A stretch of 14,738 nt of DNA from Ichthyophonus hoferi (GCA_002751075.1 NAOQ01000436.1:54927-69664), one strand, 5' to 3'. Positions 1 through 9,526 are shown, numbered from the stretch's first letter. Notes: generated from the letters alone by a model not told the origin. Numbers and translations are program-made.

Positions 1-130
1 ATGTATGTATGTATGTATGTATGTATGTATGTATGTATATATGTATGTATGTATGTATGTATGCATGTATGTATGTATATATATATACACATGTATGTAT
101 GTATGTATGTAGGTTTGTAGGTATGTATGT
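1..130. repeat. ATGT tetranucleotide microsatellite in an intron
   Basis: The window opens inside a run of ATGT/GTAT units, with ATAT and GTAG variants towards its right end. It is followed by a pyrimidine-rich stretch and the acceptor at about 188-189, so it lies in the intron before the first visible reductase exon. Open frames across it only encode repeated Met-Tyr-Val and are not genes. Confidence 0.9.
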
Positions 131-189
131 TGTGGCGCCAAAGGGGCCTCGGCAGGGAAGAACTAACCCCTCCCTCTCCCTATATGTAG

Positions 190-1826
190 GTAGACCCCTC
201 TCTGGTGAAGTTGGTGTACCGTGGAGTGAAGTATCCCACAGTGGATGGTAGCCTGCACAATGGGGTTTGCTCAACATACTTGTTGAATCTACAAGAGGAA
301 GCTATTCTACCTGGTTATGTACAGCCCTCTACCTTCCGCCTACCTAAGGACTCCAAGGTACCAATAGTTATGGTAAGCTACTTAGTTGCAGTAAAGGAAA
401 GGGAGAAGGGGAGGGGGAAGGGGAGAGAGGCTAATACGTGGGGCGGGTAGATTGCACGAGGTACTGGCGTCTCCCCTATGAAGGCTTTCCTTGATGAGCG
501 ACTACTACTGTACCAACAACATAAAGGTAGTGCATGGGAGAGAGTACAGATACCTTCATATCTATATATTATATTATATGTATTCTCTTGGCTATGACCC
601 TGTGGAAGGATGGGTGGTTGTGCAAGATGGTGAGTGCATTGGGAGAAAAACAGTTGTGCATGTTATAGTATAGTACAATATAATAGAATATGTTATAGTA
701 TAGTACAATATAATAGAATATGTTATAGTATAGTACAATATAATAGAATATGTTATAGTATAGTACAATATTATAGAATATATTATAGTATAGTACAATA
801 TAATAGAATATGTTACAATATAGTACAATATAATAGAATATGTTATAGTATAGTACAATATACATAATGTTTTAGTATACTCATAAGTATGGAAGATTCA
901 GGCTGAGGAGTAAGTAAATAAATCAAGAAGAATCAATACAACCAATGTAATTAGTCTATTAATTACTAACTAATTAATTAAGGTATCTGTTAAATTGAAT
1001 ATACATATACCCTATTATGTATTATCTTTATTGTATGACAGCCTATGTGTTTAGATAAATTAAATTAGGAATATGATTGGGGGGCCAATAATACACCTAC
1101 TTAGGGCTATGTAGGTAGGAGAGATAGGGAAAGACCATTGTAATAATCTTAAGCCTGGATAGACCTCGGACCGTGTGTGCTATACTATGGTGTCAATGAC
1201 CCTAGTGAAGGCCTCTACGGGGGTTTCATGCATCACGCTGCTACTGGCAAGTGTGCCGATGTGCAAGTAGCCTATTCACACCCGGTACGTTCTTGAGCCT
1301 GTGTATGTATATCTTGTATTATCCCTTACACGCAGGCCTGACATGGTTATGGTGCCCACTTTAGAAGTATACTCAGAATAACATGCGGCTTCCTACTGAT
1401 ATATTGCGGTCTGACGGGGAGAAAGTCTGGCGGTTGATAGGAGAACAGGGCGCATTCATTTACGTGTGTGGGTAAGTGGTGTTGTGCTGCAATGTATGTT
1501 GTATAAAGCATAGAGAGTGGATATTAATCACGGTAGTATGTTGTTTAAAGCATGGAGAGTGAATATTAATCACGGTACTATGTTGTATAAAGCATAGAGA
1601 GTGGATATTAATCACGGTACTATGTTGTGTAAAGCATAAAGAGTGGATAATAATCACGGTATACAGGGGGTCGGGTGTATATGGCATGGCGGTTGCAGAC
1701 ACTCTACAGAGAATCTATGTGGATCATGGGGGTATGTCATCACTAGAGGCCAGAAGGTACCACTGGGTTTTAAGGGCAGAGGGCCGACTCCACGAGGATC
1801 TGGTGACAAGATCATTCAGGATGTAG
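190..1826 (+). CDS. Diflavin NADPH reductase, C-terminal part (5' end outside window)
   Basis: Five exons: 190-372, 451-526, 1163-1284, 1365-1471, 1667-1826 (stop TAG), 215 residues visible, phases consistent throughout. The protein is the FAD/NADPH half of a cytochrome P450 reductase / sulfite reductase / pyruvate:NADP+ oxidoreductase-type enzyme, which passes electrons from NADPH through FAD to FMN. Family marks in order are HNGVCSTYL (FAD pyrophosphate region), PSTFRLPKDSKVPIVM, the nucleotide loop ARGTGVSPMKAFLDE, VLYYGVND, VAYSHPKYTQ (the Ser-Arg..Lys-x-Tyr-x-Gln NADPH-phosphate site), AFIYVCGG and a final helix followed by EARRY and EGR. Several motifs are atypical: GPGTG reads RGTG, FGCR reads YGVN, SR reads SH, and the end is SFRM with no terminal Trp. 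The acceptor at 1364 is preferred over 1376 because it restores KYTQ and has CCTGAC 22 bases upstream. The first exon may instead start at 194. The FMN domain and any fusion partner are off the window, so the subfamily is open. Confidence 0.88.
661..862. repeat. 30-bp minisatellite in reductase intron 527-1162
   Basis: About 6.7 head-to-tail copies of a 30-base unit containing TATAGTATAGTACAATATAA. The first three copies are identical and later ones carry a few substitutions. Because 30 is divisible by three and the unit lacks stops in some frames, it creates spurious open frames on both strands. The rest of this 636-base intron is AT-rich with nothing recognisable. Confidence 0.95.
1495..1662. 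repeat. 42-bp minisatellite, four copies, in reductase intron 1472-1666
   Basis: Exactly four tandem copies of a 42-base unit (1495-1536, 1537-1578, 1579-1620, 1621-1662) with a few substitutions between copies. The unit contains AAAGCATAGAGAGTGGATA and ends TAATCACGGTA. The array fills nearly the whole intron: it begins 23 bases after the donor, and its last copy ends four bases before the acceptor at 1666. Confidence 0.95.
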
Positions 1827-2045
1827 CGAAACATAAGGGCACCAATCATAGTAAGCCTCCATTTAGTACCAGCCAATCGGTACTTCTTCTTTATAAGTAG
1901 ATCAGTTATAAGCACAGACTAAGGCGTGATTGACCCATGGCATTGGATAATAACCCGGTCAGTACAGTAGTGTACATTGTACATAATTGGATTATCTTCA
2001 GCCAACCAGTTAGGGTTCTTGGAGGTCTCCAATCACATGTAAACT
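1827..2045. other. Reductase 3' flank, no gene seen
   Basis: Non-coding sequence after the reductase stop codon. I see no canonical AATAAA signal. Open frames on either strand are short and show no recognisable protein. Confidence 0.5.
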
Positions 2046-2303
2046 ATTGTTCTAATATAGACTTTTTGTCCTGATATAGACTTATTGTCCAAATATATAC
2101 TTGTTCTCTTAATATAGACTTATTGTCCTAATATAGACTTGTTCTCCTAATATAGACCTGTTGTCCTAACATAGACGTATTGTCCTAATATAGACTTATT
2201 GTCTTAATATAGATTTATTGTCCTAATATAGACTTATTGTCCTAATATAGACTTATTGTTCTAATATAGACCTATTGTCCTAATATAGACTTATTGTCCC
2301 AAT
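2046..2303. repeat. 19-bp minisatellite downstream of the reductase gene
   Basis: About 13 tandem copies of a 19-base unit read as TTGTCCTAATATAGACTTA. Substitutions such as TTGTTC, GACCTG and GATTTA show an older, diverged array. It lies 220 bases past the reductase stop, between convergent genes. Confidence 0.93.
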
Positions 2304-2373
2304 AAGTCCAGACGGGTTCTCTCTCTCTTTGTCTTCCTTCTGGTGCCTCTTCTAACCTAGGCAGCTAGGCTAA

Positions 2374-2586
2374 CTACATATCCAACCTACTACTACTACA
2401 ACCTTGATATATGTATATGCACCTGTAGTAATTGTTAGCTGGGAAAATGGTGGTTGGTACCGTGTTCCTATGTCTATGTATGTGCCAGTTATGGTTGTAG
2501 GTTTGTTTCTGTTTATGACTTTATTTGTATTCCTTGGTGTGCTATTGTATACTAGAGGCCTAGGGCTATTGCACTATTTACAATAA
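2374..2586 (+). other. Possible exon or small ORF with a hydrophobic segment
   Basis: A frame open from 2374 to the TAA at 2584-2586. It has no ATG until an internal MSMY, so any translation would need that start or an upstream exon. It contains one strongly hydrophobic stretch (VPVMVVGLFLFMTLFVFLG) that looks like a membrane helix. I recognise no family. T-rich DNA easily gives hydrophobic frames, so this may be chance. It is in a different frame from the next ORF and I found no convincing splice joining the two. Confidence 0.15.
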
Positions 2587-2596
2587 AAGATATTGT

Positions 2597-2791
2597 ATGT
2601 ATCAGCTGTGCTCCACTGGTGAAAGACCCTGGAGATTAACACTAGTTCTATTCTCACTCTTGAGTATGATTGGGCAAGGCTTATGTACATTTAACCCTTT
2701 TAATGTATCTACCGCTATACTATGCTATCTCCTTGCATTATCATTGTGCTATAAAATATCAAGTGGTACTAGACCTCCAATACTGTCATGA
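2597..2791 (+). CDS. Possible small hydrophobic protein, unrecognised
   Basis: An ATG-initiated 64-codon frame. The N-terminus is polar (MYQLCSTGERPWR), followed by two hydrophobic stretches (LTLVLFSLLSMIGQGL and STAILCYLLALSLCY) and a short polar tail, which would suit a two-helix membrane protein. There is no family match I can name and no visible promoter or splice support. The AT-rich setting makes a chance frame quite likely. Confidence 0.2.
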   Translation: MYQLCSTGERPWRLTLVLFSLLSMIGQGLCTFNPFNVSTAILCYLLALSLCYKISSGTRPPILS

Positions 2792-3519
2792 ACGGGTTAC
2801 CCCCGTATGGTTACTACATATTGATAAAACTACGGTAATATCGTAACAAAATAACAAAATCTATATTATATATAGATCTACAGTAGTCGCTATCAATGTT
2901 ATACTTATCCTTTAGTGTTTGCAATTAAATGCAATTAAAGAAGATGACTTTATAGTGATTACTGTCACATAGATTATAGTTCCTTGGACCAATGTCCTGC
3001 CAATAGAGGTAAGTGACAAATAATTATGGGCCAGGGTTCTCCAGCATAGCATCAATCAGATCCAATTTAAATGCTTCAATTTGAAATGACAATCCAGCGG
3101 GAAAGAAACGTTAATACATTTACTTGTATCTTATATTATATTTTTAATTATATTACCAATTGAACCTTTAGGTTATAATTTAATGTTATATACACTATAG
3201 ACATTAGACATATCATGTATGTACACATTCTCTCACTTATAGGAAATCCACATTTCAATCTCATTGCATCCTGTCTATGGTGGCAGTACTTAATAGCATG
3301 CTATTAAGATAGGGCTTACTAATTGGTGCATATAAATTAGTTATAATTAAACATTAATTGAGCTGCCTAAATAGGTTAATTGTCTTATCGCTACATATTT
3401 TAAGACATTGTCCAATGTAGATCTAGACTAGCCAGTCCATTGGTTATAATCATTGGTACTACGTCATATCTATGTCATATATTTAAATAATGTAATAATC
3501 GTGTTCACAGCCCGTACCA

Positions 3520-3560
<41 letters not shown>

Positions 3561-3912
3561 TAGAAAATTTTCATATGCCATTTGAAGTTTAAAGCTATTT
3601 AAAGCATGTACCCAAAATACTATTAGACCAATCGGGATGTATCCATATAAGCATTGTTGTTATTATCCACAGGATATATTTTTTAAACAGCCCATAAGAT
3701 TTAAAGATTATATAGATATGTTTACTATGAGAGGTCATCAGACTGAGCTTAATTTAAATTTAGATTATACTATACACGATAATTAATATAATTAATACAC
3801 TAATTAATACACATTATCCAGTAGGCCCGCCCACATTAGTCACTAAAAATCATTGCCACATCCATAACCTCAGTCTTTAAATTGCCGAACAACTGAGATA
3901 AAATCTACAGTA
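2792..3912. other. AT-rich intergenic DNA between convergent genes
   Basis: About 1.1 kb between the small hydrophobic ORFs and the RCC2 stop codon. All frames are broken into short pieces. The only structured element is the AT dinucleotide run at 3522-3557. The RCC2 3' UTR must lie at its right end. I see no RNA gene or mobile element. Confidence 0.6.
3522..3557. repeat. (AT)18 dinucleotide microsatellite
   Basis: An uninterrupted 36-base AT alternation in the intergenic region downstream of both the reductase and RCC2 genes. It is self-complementary, so it could extrude as a hairpin. No function is implied. Confidence 0.97.
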
Positions 3913-6324
3913 TTACTTTTTGGCTTTCTTGGCTGATGACTTGGGGGCTGGAGCTGCTCTCTTCACGCCCTTAGGACGACCTCTGGCCCCCTTCTTAGGC
4001 GCCTCTGTAGCCTCTCCCTCTTTCTCCTCTTCATTCTCTATCACCTCTTCCATGGGGGGCTCGAAATCCGGGAGGGCATCAAGGATTGAGGCCACATCAG
4101 GTGTGTTTTGAACTAGAAAGAGGGTGTGGGAAAATCCTGCTGCCACTTGCAACACCTGAGAAGAAGTTATACTCAGGGCACTATTTCCCAGCGATATACT
4201 AAACATATGCATGTATATTATATTGTTACCAAGGTAAATACAGTGGTTAAAAGGGTTATATACAGTCTTATAGCCTATGTGGTTATAGCCTATGTGGTTT
4301 GAATACTCTAAGTATACTATAGTATATAAGGTATAGGGTATAGAGTATAGGGTATAGGGTATAGGGTATAGGGTATAGGGGGTTAGTGAGAGCGAAGGAG
4401 ACCCACCTTAGTCCCTTCCAGAAGGTCTAGTTTCTTAGGCTTAGAGGATGACTTGGGGGTAGGAGGAAGACCAAAGCCTAGCTCTCCAGCCACAGACACA
4501 CCCCAGGCCACAGCACTGGTCTCGGCCCCTAGCACTGCTGAGGTCTGGCCTAGGGCCAGGCAGCGGATAGCCCAGCCCTGCAGGTCATAGGCAGGCTTGG
4601 GGTACATGGTGGCCTCAGCTGTGGGCCTTAACCTTCCCCACATATACATCATACCATCTCCCAGCACCACCGCAGAGAATGTAGTGCCTGCCAATGAATA
4701 CTACATCCTGTTAGGTTACTGTTCCATGGCAAGCCCCTCTCTTCCTCCCCCACCTACCTGCAGCCAATAGCCTGAAGGACTTGGTAGTCATACGGTCCCA
4801 GATATCACAGGCACAGGGGGTAGGAACCCACTTATCCTTATTGGCAGTAGGCCCACCTCCTAGCCGACCATAGGCCCCACTGCCCCAGGCATACACGGTC
4901 TTGTCATCAGCCGCGAGGGCATGGTGGTTACCTGCAGCTATGATCCTGACAGGCGACCCCAGAAGGGCCTGAACTACCTTGGGGGTAGGGCAGGGAGAGA
5001 AGGCCATACGCACACTACTAACCTTAGTGTTGTACTGGCCATCAGTATTGTGGCCTAGTTTACCATACTCTGGACACCCAAAGGTCAGTACCTCTCCAGC
5101 CTCAGTCAATAACATGCTGAAGTCTAGGCCTGCCTTCACACTCGTAACCTTGGACTGGGTAGCTGCCCCAATGTCTAGAGGGGTGGGCACAGGGTGGTTA
5201 TCCCCGGCAGTTCCTAGGCCTAACTGGCCATAATCATTGGCCCCACACGACAACACGCGACCCTCCTTGGTAAGGAAGAGGCTGTGGGTCTTACCACAAG
5301 CCATATCTACCACTGGGTCCTCCTGCAAGAGACAACCACCATGGGTTAGAGGGGGAAAGGAAGGGGAGGTATAGGGTAGGGTTTCCTCTGTGCTATCTAC
5401 TGAGAGTATCTCTCCTCCAGTCTACATCTACCTTCTAATACTAGCGATGGGTAGCACATGGTTGTATTTGTCCATGCTAATATAGTCCAGCACCCACACC
5501 CACACTTACCTTGGAGCACAACATGGTAACCTTAGTAGGTACATGCACTGTTCTAAGATGGCCTAGCCCTAGTTGCCCAGACTGGTTCTGACCCCAGGTG
5601 TACAGATTTCCCTCGACATCTACTGCAAAGCTGTGAACAGCAGCCGAACCCGAAGCTATCCTAACCACGTTGGGCAGCATCTTAAGGCAGTGGGGTATAG
5701 TTAGGTGGACCTCTGGCTCGGGCTCCTTGGGAGGCTCCTTGCTGCCTACAAAGGGAAAGACAGGGGAGGGTCAGGGACAGTGGGAAGGATTGGGTAGAGG
5801 ATACGCTGAGAGGAGGTGGGGCTTAATGTGTCCAGAGGGACATACTATATGTGAAGCATGTAAAAATAGACTAAAAGCCTGTGCCCTTCATGTTGTATCT
5901 TCCTTCATACATTATCACAAAAGAGAGCGGTGGAAGGAGTCATGCGCCGCACTCACATTCCTTGCAAGTACACTGGTTTAGGATGCGATGTTAAACTATC
6001 ACTAAATGAAATCATAAAACACAAAACTAAATGTTACTACCACCCTGTCTCTTGCCCTCATTACCACGGCTGGCAAAACAAACTATGTCGATAGATTGGG
6101 GCTAATGTCACTGTTGCTAATCATCTTATTAAAGCTCATGTTGTATCCGTGATTAGTCTCACGAACACCTAGTAACAAGATAGAGAGGAAACAGAGAGAG
6201 GGTACAGTGGGAGGGGAAGGCCATGTTACATACCCTTTTTAGGCTTGGCAGCCCTATTCCTATTCACTAAGTCCCAGCTAACATTCCCTGCAATATAAAG
6301 GCTCCCTGTCTGTATGTCGGTCAT
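3913..6324 (-). CDS. RCC2: RCC2 (TD-60) orthologue, RCC1-repeat protein, complete
   Basis: Five exons on the minus strand: 6324-6234, 5745-5510, 5322-4758, 4687-4407, 4155-3913; 1416 bases, 471 residues, all junctions phase-consistent. It is RCC2 rather than RCC1 because it has the RCC2 first-blade signature SLYIAGNVSWDLVNR (residues 8-22), FGCPEYGKLGHNTDGQ, WGSGAYGRLG, and MYPKPAYDLQGWAIR before the last blade; VLQVAAGFSHTLFLV (from residue 392) closes the propeller. RCC2 is a seven-bladed propeller that in animals binds chromatin, centromeres and small GTPases (Rac1, RalA) and acts in mitosis and migration. Residues about 33-42 form a KEPP/PEPE linker. After LDALPDFEP the C-terminus has an acidic stretch (about 427-442), then a basic Lys/Ala/Pro tail with the AT-hook-like core RGRPK (about 449-453). 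Human RCC2 instead carries its long basic extension at the N-terminus. The start ATG is the first in frame and sits seven bases after an acceptor-like TTATTATTTTACAG, so an upstream non-coding exon is possible. Confidence 0.95.
4328..4382. repeat. 7-bp (GGTATAG) microsatellite in RCC2 intron 4
   Basis: About seven GGTATAG units with one GAGTATAG variant, inside intron 4156-4406 of the minus-strand RCC2 gene and ending 24 bases downstream of its donor. It resembles telomeric TTTAGGG only loosely, and its position inside an intron argues against telomeric origin. Confidence 0.92.
5746..6233 (-). other. RCC2: RCC2 intron 1 (488 bases)
   Basis: The largest RCC2 intron. On the minus strand it starts GTATGT and ends TTTCCCTTTGTAG after a CCTGAC branch-point-like motif and a long pyrimidine tract. 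It interrupts the codon for Gly31 (phase 1). There is no tandem repeat and no coding signal. A 103-codon plus-strand frame across part of it has no family signature and is treated as chance. Confidence 0.85.
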
Positions 6325-7120
6325 TTTCACGCTGTAAAATAATAAGTATAAGGTAAAATGTGTATTATCTATCTCCTACCATCTAGGTACTGACTGCATC
6401 CAGCGCATTATTATTTTGCCGTTGTTCGCGCCAATTATTTCCTATATCCAATCACTTTAGTTATTATGCTCCATATATAGTTAATCGGCAACCAAGATTG
6501 GTCATACATTCATTGTTCAACTATTTACACCTAAAAATAGCTCGATTGGGTAGTGAGTGCACGTGCTGTGGACCAATAGTTGTTTGATAGTTAAATAGTT
6601 ATTGTAATTATAAGGACATGCGTATTGGTTCCTACATAATGACAATATTTATATTTCCAAATATTTATTCACTATATCGCTAAATATATATTGTCTTACA
6701 TGGTATATAATATATAATAAAAAAGCAGTGTCTAGAACATCCACTTATTAACTAGAGTAAGAGATTAGAGCTAAAGTATTGCTATTATTAGGGCTAATGA
6801 AGTTTGGCACCCTTGAGGCCCATGGTCCTATTTGATTATAAAAAAGAATTTATAGCAATGCATAAAATATTAAATACCAATAAATAATAATGCATATAAT
6901 TTGATTAGTCCCGAATTGGTTGGTTTTACACCAATGTTTTACTAAATCAAACCCCTTAAAAAGTACATTTCCGAGGTTATGTATGGCAATAATGTTCTAG
7001 TCCTAGCCAGGGTGTTTATTGATTTTGAAGATTAATGTAAACAAACTGTGTATTACTAGTATTACTATTAGTATTACTATATCCCCCTCCCTCCTCCTGT
7101 ATAGTACTATAGTTATAACT
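6325..7120. promoter_or_regulatory. Shared upstream region of divergent RCC2 and makorin genes
   Basis: About 800 bases separate the two start codons, which point away from each other. The RCC2-proximal part holds a cluster of CCAAT boxes and a CACGTG E-box (listed separately). The middle is AT-rich, including a TATAATATATAATAAA run near 6706. Both ends look like splice acceptors placed just before the start codons: minus-strand TTATTATTTTACAG next to the RCC2 ATG, and plus-strand CTCCCTCCTCCTGTATAG ending 19 bases before the makorin ATG. Part of this region may therefore be 5' UTR introns. No transcription start can be fixed from sequence. Confidence 0.55.
6431..6628. promoter_or_regulatory. 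Cluster of six CCAAT boxes plus an E-box
   Basis: CCAAT or its complement ATTGG occurs at 6431, 6448, 6497, 6545, 6573 and 6624, in both orientations. A palindromic CACGTG lies at 6560-6565. CCAAT is the classical NF-Y target and often recurs in cell-cycle gene promoters, which would suit RCC2. The cluster begins 107 bases upstream of the RCC2 start. Function is inferred. Single CCAAT boxes are also scattered elsewhere in the window. Confidence 0.4.
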
Positions 7121-9526
7121 ATGACCACCACCAAGGAGGTTACCTGTCGTTATTTCCAACAGCGGTGTTGTACGAAGGGTAGTGCCTGTCCCTTCTCCCA
7201 CGACAGAGCCGCAACCAAACCCACCATGGTAGGTAGGAGCTTACCATTTGTAGTATTTGTCAATCTATTTGTGTCTACATACAACTATACCTCACTTTAC
7301 TTTCTGTATTTTTTGTCTCCTCCGCTTACATTTATACATACCTGCTTTCATTGTTTTCCAGATATTGGATGCTAAGCAGTATGACTAGTATTATGTATGT
7401 GCATGATTAAAATGAAAATAGCTATGAACCAGACGTATTAATAATAATATCAACTAAGTTGAACATCTACGTGTCTTACAATATCAAGTATGGGATTGGT
7501 GTATATGTAAGTAAGAATAATAGGTTTAGATTTGACTATATTGATTATATACTAACTATGCAAATACCAATCATGTGGGAGAGCAACGCTTTATCCCTTT
7601 GCGTATTGTGCTGTGCTATGCCTTTAGTGATCTAATCCTAGTTTGCCTGTACCTAACTATGAATTAGGTATGCAGGTACTACCAGAGTGGTCATTGCAAC
7701 TATGGTAAAGCCTGTCGTTATGACCATATAAGGGAGACCCCTTCTGTTAAAGAACAACCAGTTCCCAAGGCTTGGACTAGACCTGTAGTGCCTTCTTCCC
7801 CTCCTCCCCGAGGAGACCAGGTTCAGAATACCTCAGGCGACGAGGTAATGTTAAAGAGTGTAATGTAAAAACATGACCTTGTTCACACTATTTTTTTAGT
7901 AGTCAGTGAGTCCTCCTTCTGCTCCCTTCCTATAGTCCCTAAGCCCCAGTCTACGTACTACTCTAGCAAACAAAAACTCTCTATCTGCCCCCTTTCCCAG
8001 AGGGCCCTGTTCTCACCTGTTACTATATTATATCTTTGTCTCTTACGGGCCATGTCTCTTATATCTGTGTTGAATTTATACAAGCCCATCCATTTACGGG
8101 GTTTTATTACTAGTTGGTTGGCGGGATATGATTGGTAGTAAAGTGGAGTGGTTACTAAGGTGAGAACCGTACAGGGAACAGGTCAGTCCAAAGGTTTACT
8201 ATACTCACAGTCCGTGAAGGTTGGGCTGGTAGATGTGTTGGACATTGCAACTGCTGCTACTATAGTAAGTGTATGCATGGATGTATGTATGTAGGCCTAT
8301 CTACCTGCTCTCTCTATTTCTCTCCTCCCCTAATCTACAGATAGTATATAGTGTAAAGGAATGATACATATTTTGTGCAGGCAGTTAAGCCCATGATATC
8401 TTTCTACCCTTAACTTGTCCTTCCTGTTGCCTAATGCTGTGTAGTAAGCTTAAAGCCTAGCCTCTCCCTATGTACTCACTAGGGCCCCTTCAGCTATGTC
8501 CCTTCGCCCAAGCTGGCACTTGTCGCTTTGGGTCTACTTGTACCTACCTGCATGGGGATCCTTGCCCTCTCTGTCAACGTTTATGCCTACATCCTAATCG
8601 CCCCCAAGACCACCAGGGTAGGATTATTACAGAGGTTATGTAGCGGAGGGAGAGGGAGTGGTATTACTTTAGAAAGATGTGGCTGTATGGATATACTTAT
8701 AGATGGTGCTGTGACGTGACTGGAGCTGCCCTACTAAGGCTTGGGGGGTACACAGGGCATATTGACCAGTGTCTGGCTAAGCAGCTGAAGCGTCAACAGT
8801 TGACTGAGGCTATAGGGGCTAGTGCTGGCCTGGAGTGTGGTATTTGCATGGAAGTAGTCACAGAGAAGAAGGGAACGGCCTGTAGATTTGGCATATTATG
8901 TAAGTGACAGCCCTGCTGTGTGAGCATAACACATAATGCCCTACAATCTTCCATGCAGGCCTATATAGAACTAACACGGGGAGGGTAATAGCTGAGTGTG
9001 ACCATATCTTCTGCCTGGGCTGTATTCGACAGTGGCGTACTGAGACAGTAGCCAGTAGTGTGGTGCGCTGCTGCCCAATCTGTCGTGTACCCTCCTACTA
9101 TATAGTCCCCAGTACTACCTGGCCAGCCACCCTGGAGGAGAAAGAGGCTGTGATTACTGGTTACAAACAGTCTTTAGGGTAGGTTGATTGGCTATAGGAT
9201 GTCTAGATCTAATCCATAGGAGTGGTCTAACCTCCCTTATACATCACTTATGCACCACAGGCAGAAGGACTGTATGCACTTCCAGTATGGAGAGGGGGAA
9301 TGTCCCTTTGGTTCTAGTTGTTTTTATCGCCATGCCTACCGTGATGGGACCCTAGCTACCCCTAGTCTAACGGTATTAGGCACCGCAGATGGCACCTTGC
9401 AGATCCAGTCTAAAGTCAAGTAAGTATCCTCCCTCCCCTCCTCTCTCCCTTGGTGAGTGGCTAATTATTGGTCCTATTATTGTACTTTTTCTCGTTAGTC
9501 TACAGTGTTTGTTTGCTACACTGTAG
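7121..9526 (+). CDS. MKRN: Makorin-type RING E3 ubiquitin ligase, complete
   Basis: Eight exons: 7121-7228, 7668-7844, 8211-8264, 8494-8617, 8756-8899, 8992-9178, 9261-9419, 9499-9526; 981 bases, 326 residues. The full makorin layout is present: CCCH finger 1 (C9, C17, C23, H27), finger 2 (C38, C46, C52, H56), a Pro-rich linker, finger 3 (C115, C123, C129, H133), the makorin Cys-His motif (GDPCPLC ... HIDQC, about 134-160), a C3HC4 RING (C182, C185, C205, H207, C210, C213, C230, C233) and a last CCCH (C269, C279, C285, H289) followed by HAYRDG. Makorins bind RNA through CCCH fingers and ubiquitinate targets such as ribosome-associated proteins, PABP and GAG-family proteins. Exon 6 is placed at 8992 because this gives FGILSECDH, the family spacing, and has ACTAAC 17 bases upstream. 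An acceptor at 8958 would add 11 residues in frame. Exon 3 (18 codons) and the nine-residue last exon are the weakest parts; skipping the last splice gives a stop at 9421. Confidence 0.93.
7845..8210 (+). other. MKRN: Makorin intron 2 (366 bases)
   Basis: Lies between exon 2 (ending GDE, donor GTAATG) and the short exon 3. A frame opening after TTCCTATAG at about 7935 runs some 40 codons, but it has no good donor and no family match, so it was left as intron. If exon 3 proves wrong, this linker is where the true exon should be sought. Confidence 0.6.

Noticed and set aside
569-867. Overlapping 77 to 98-codon frames on both strands
   Set aside because: They are translations of the 30-bp minisatellite inside a reductase intron; a unit length divisible by three keeps frames open by default.
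4328-4382. Telomere-like repeat
   Set aside because: The unit is GGTATAG rather than a known telomeric repeat and it sits inside an RCC2 intron, so an interstitial telomere is not supported.
4979-5233. An 84-codon plus-strand frame
   Set aside because: It is the complement of RCC2 exon 3, which encodes clear RCC1 repeats on the minus strand.
5670-5981. A 103-codon plus-strand frame
   Set aside because: It overlaps RCC2 exon 2 and intron 1, has no family signature, and its sequence changes character along its length.
7935-8070. Possible extra makorin exon after TTCCTATAG
   Set aside because: About 40 open codons but no acceptable donor and no resemblance to makorin sequence; adding it is not needed to keep phase.
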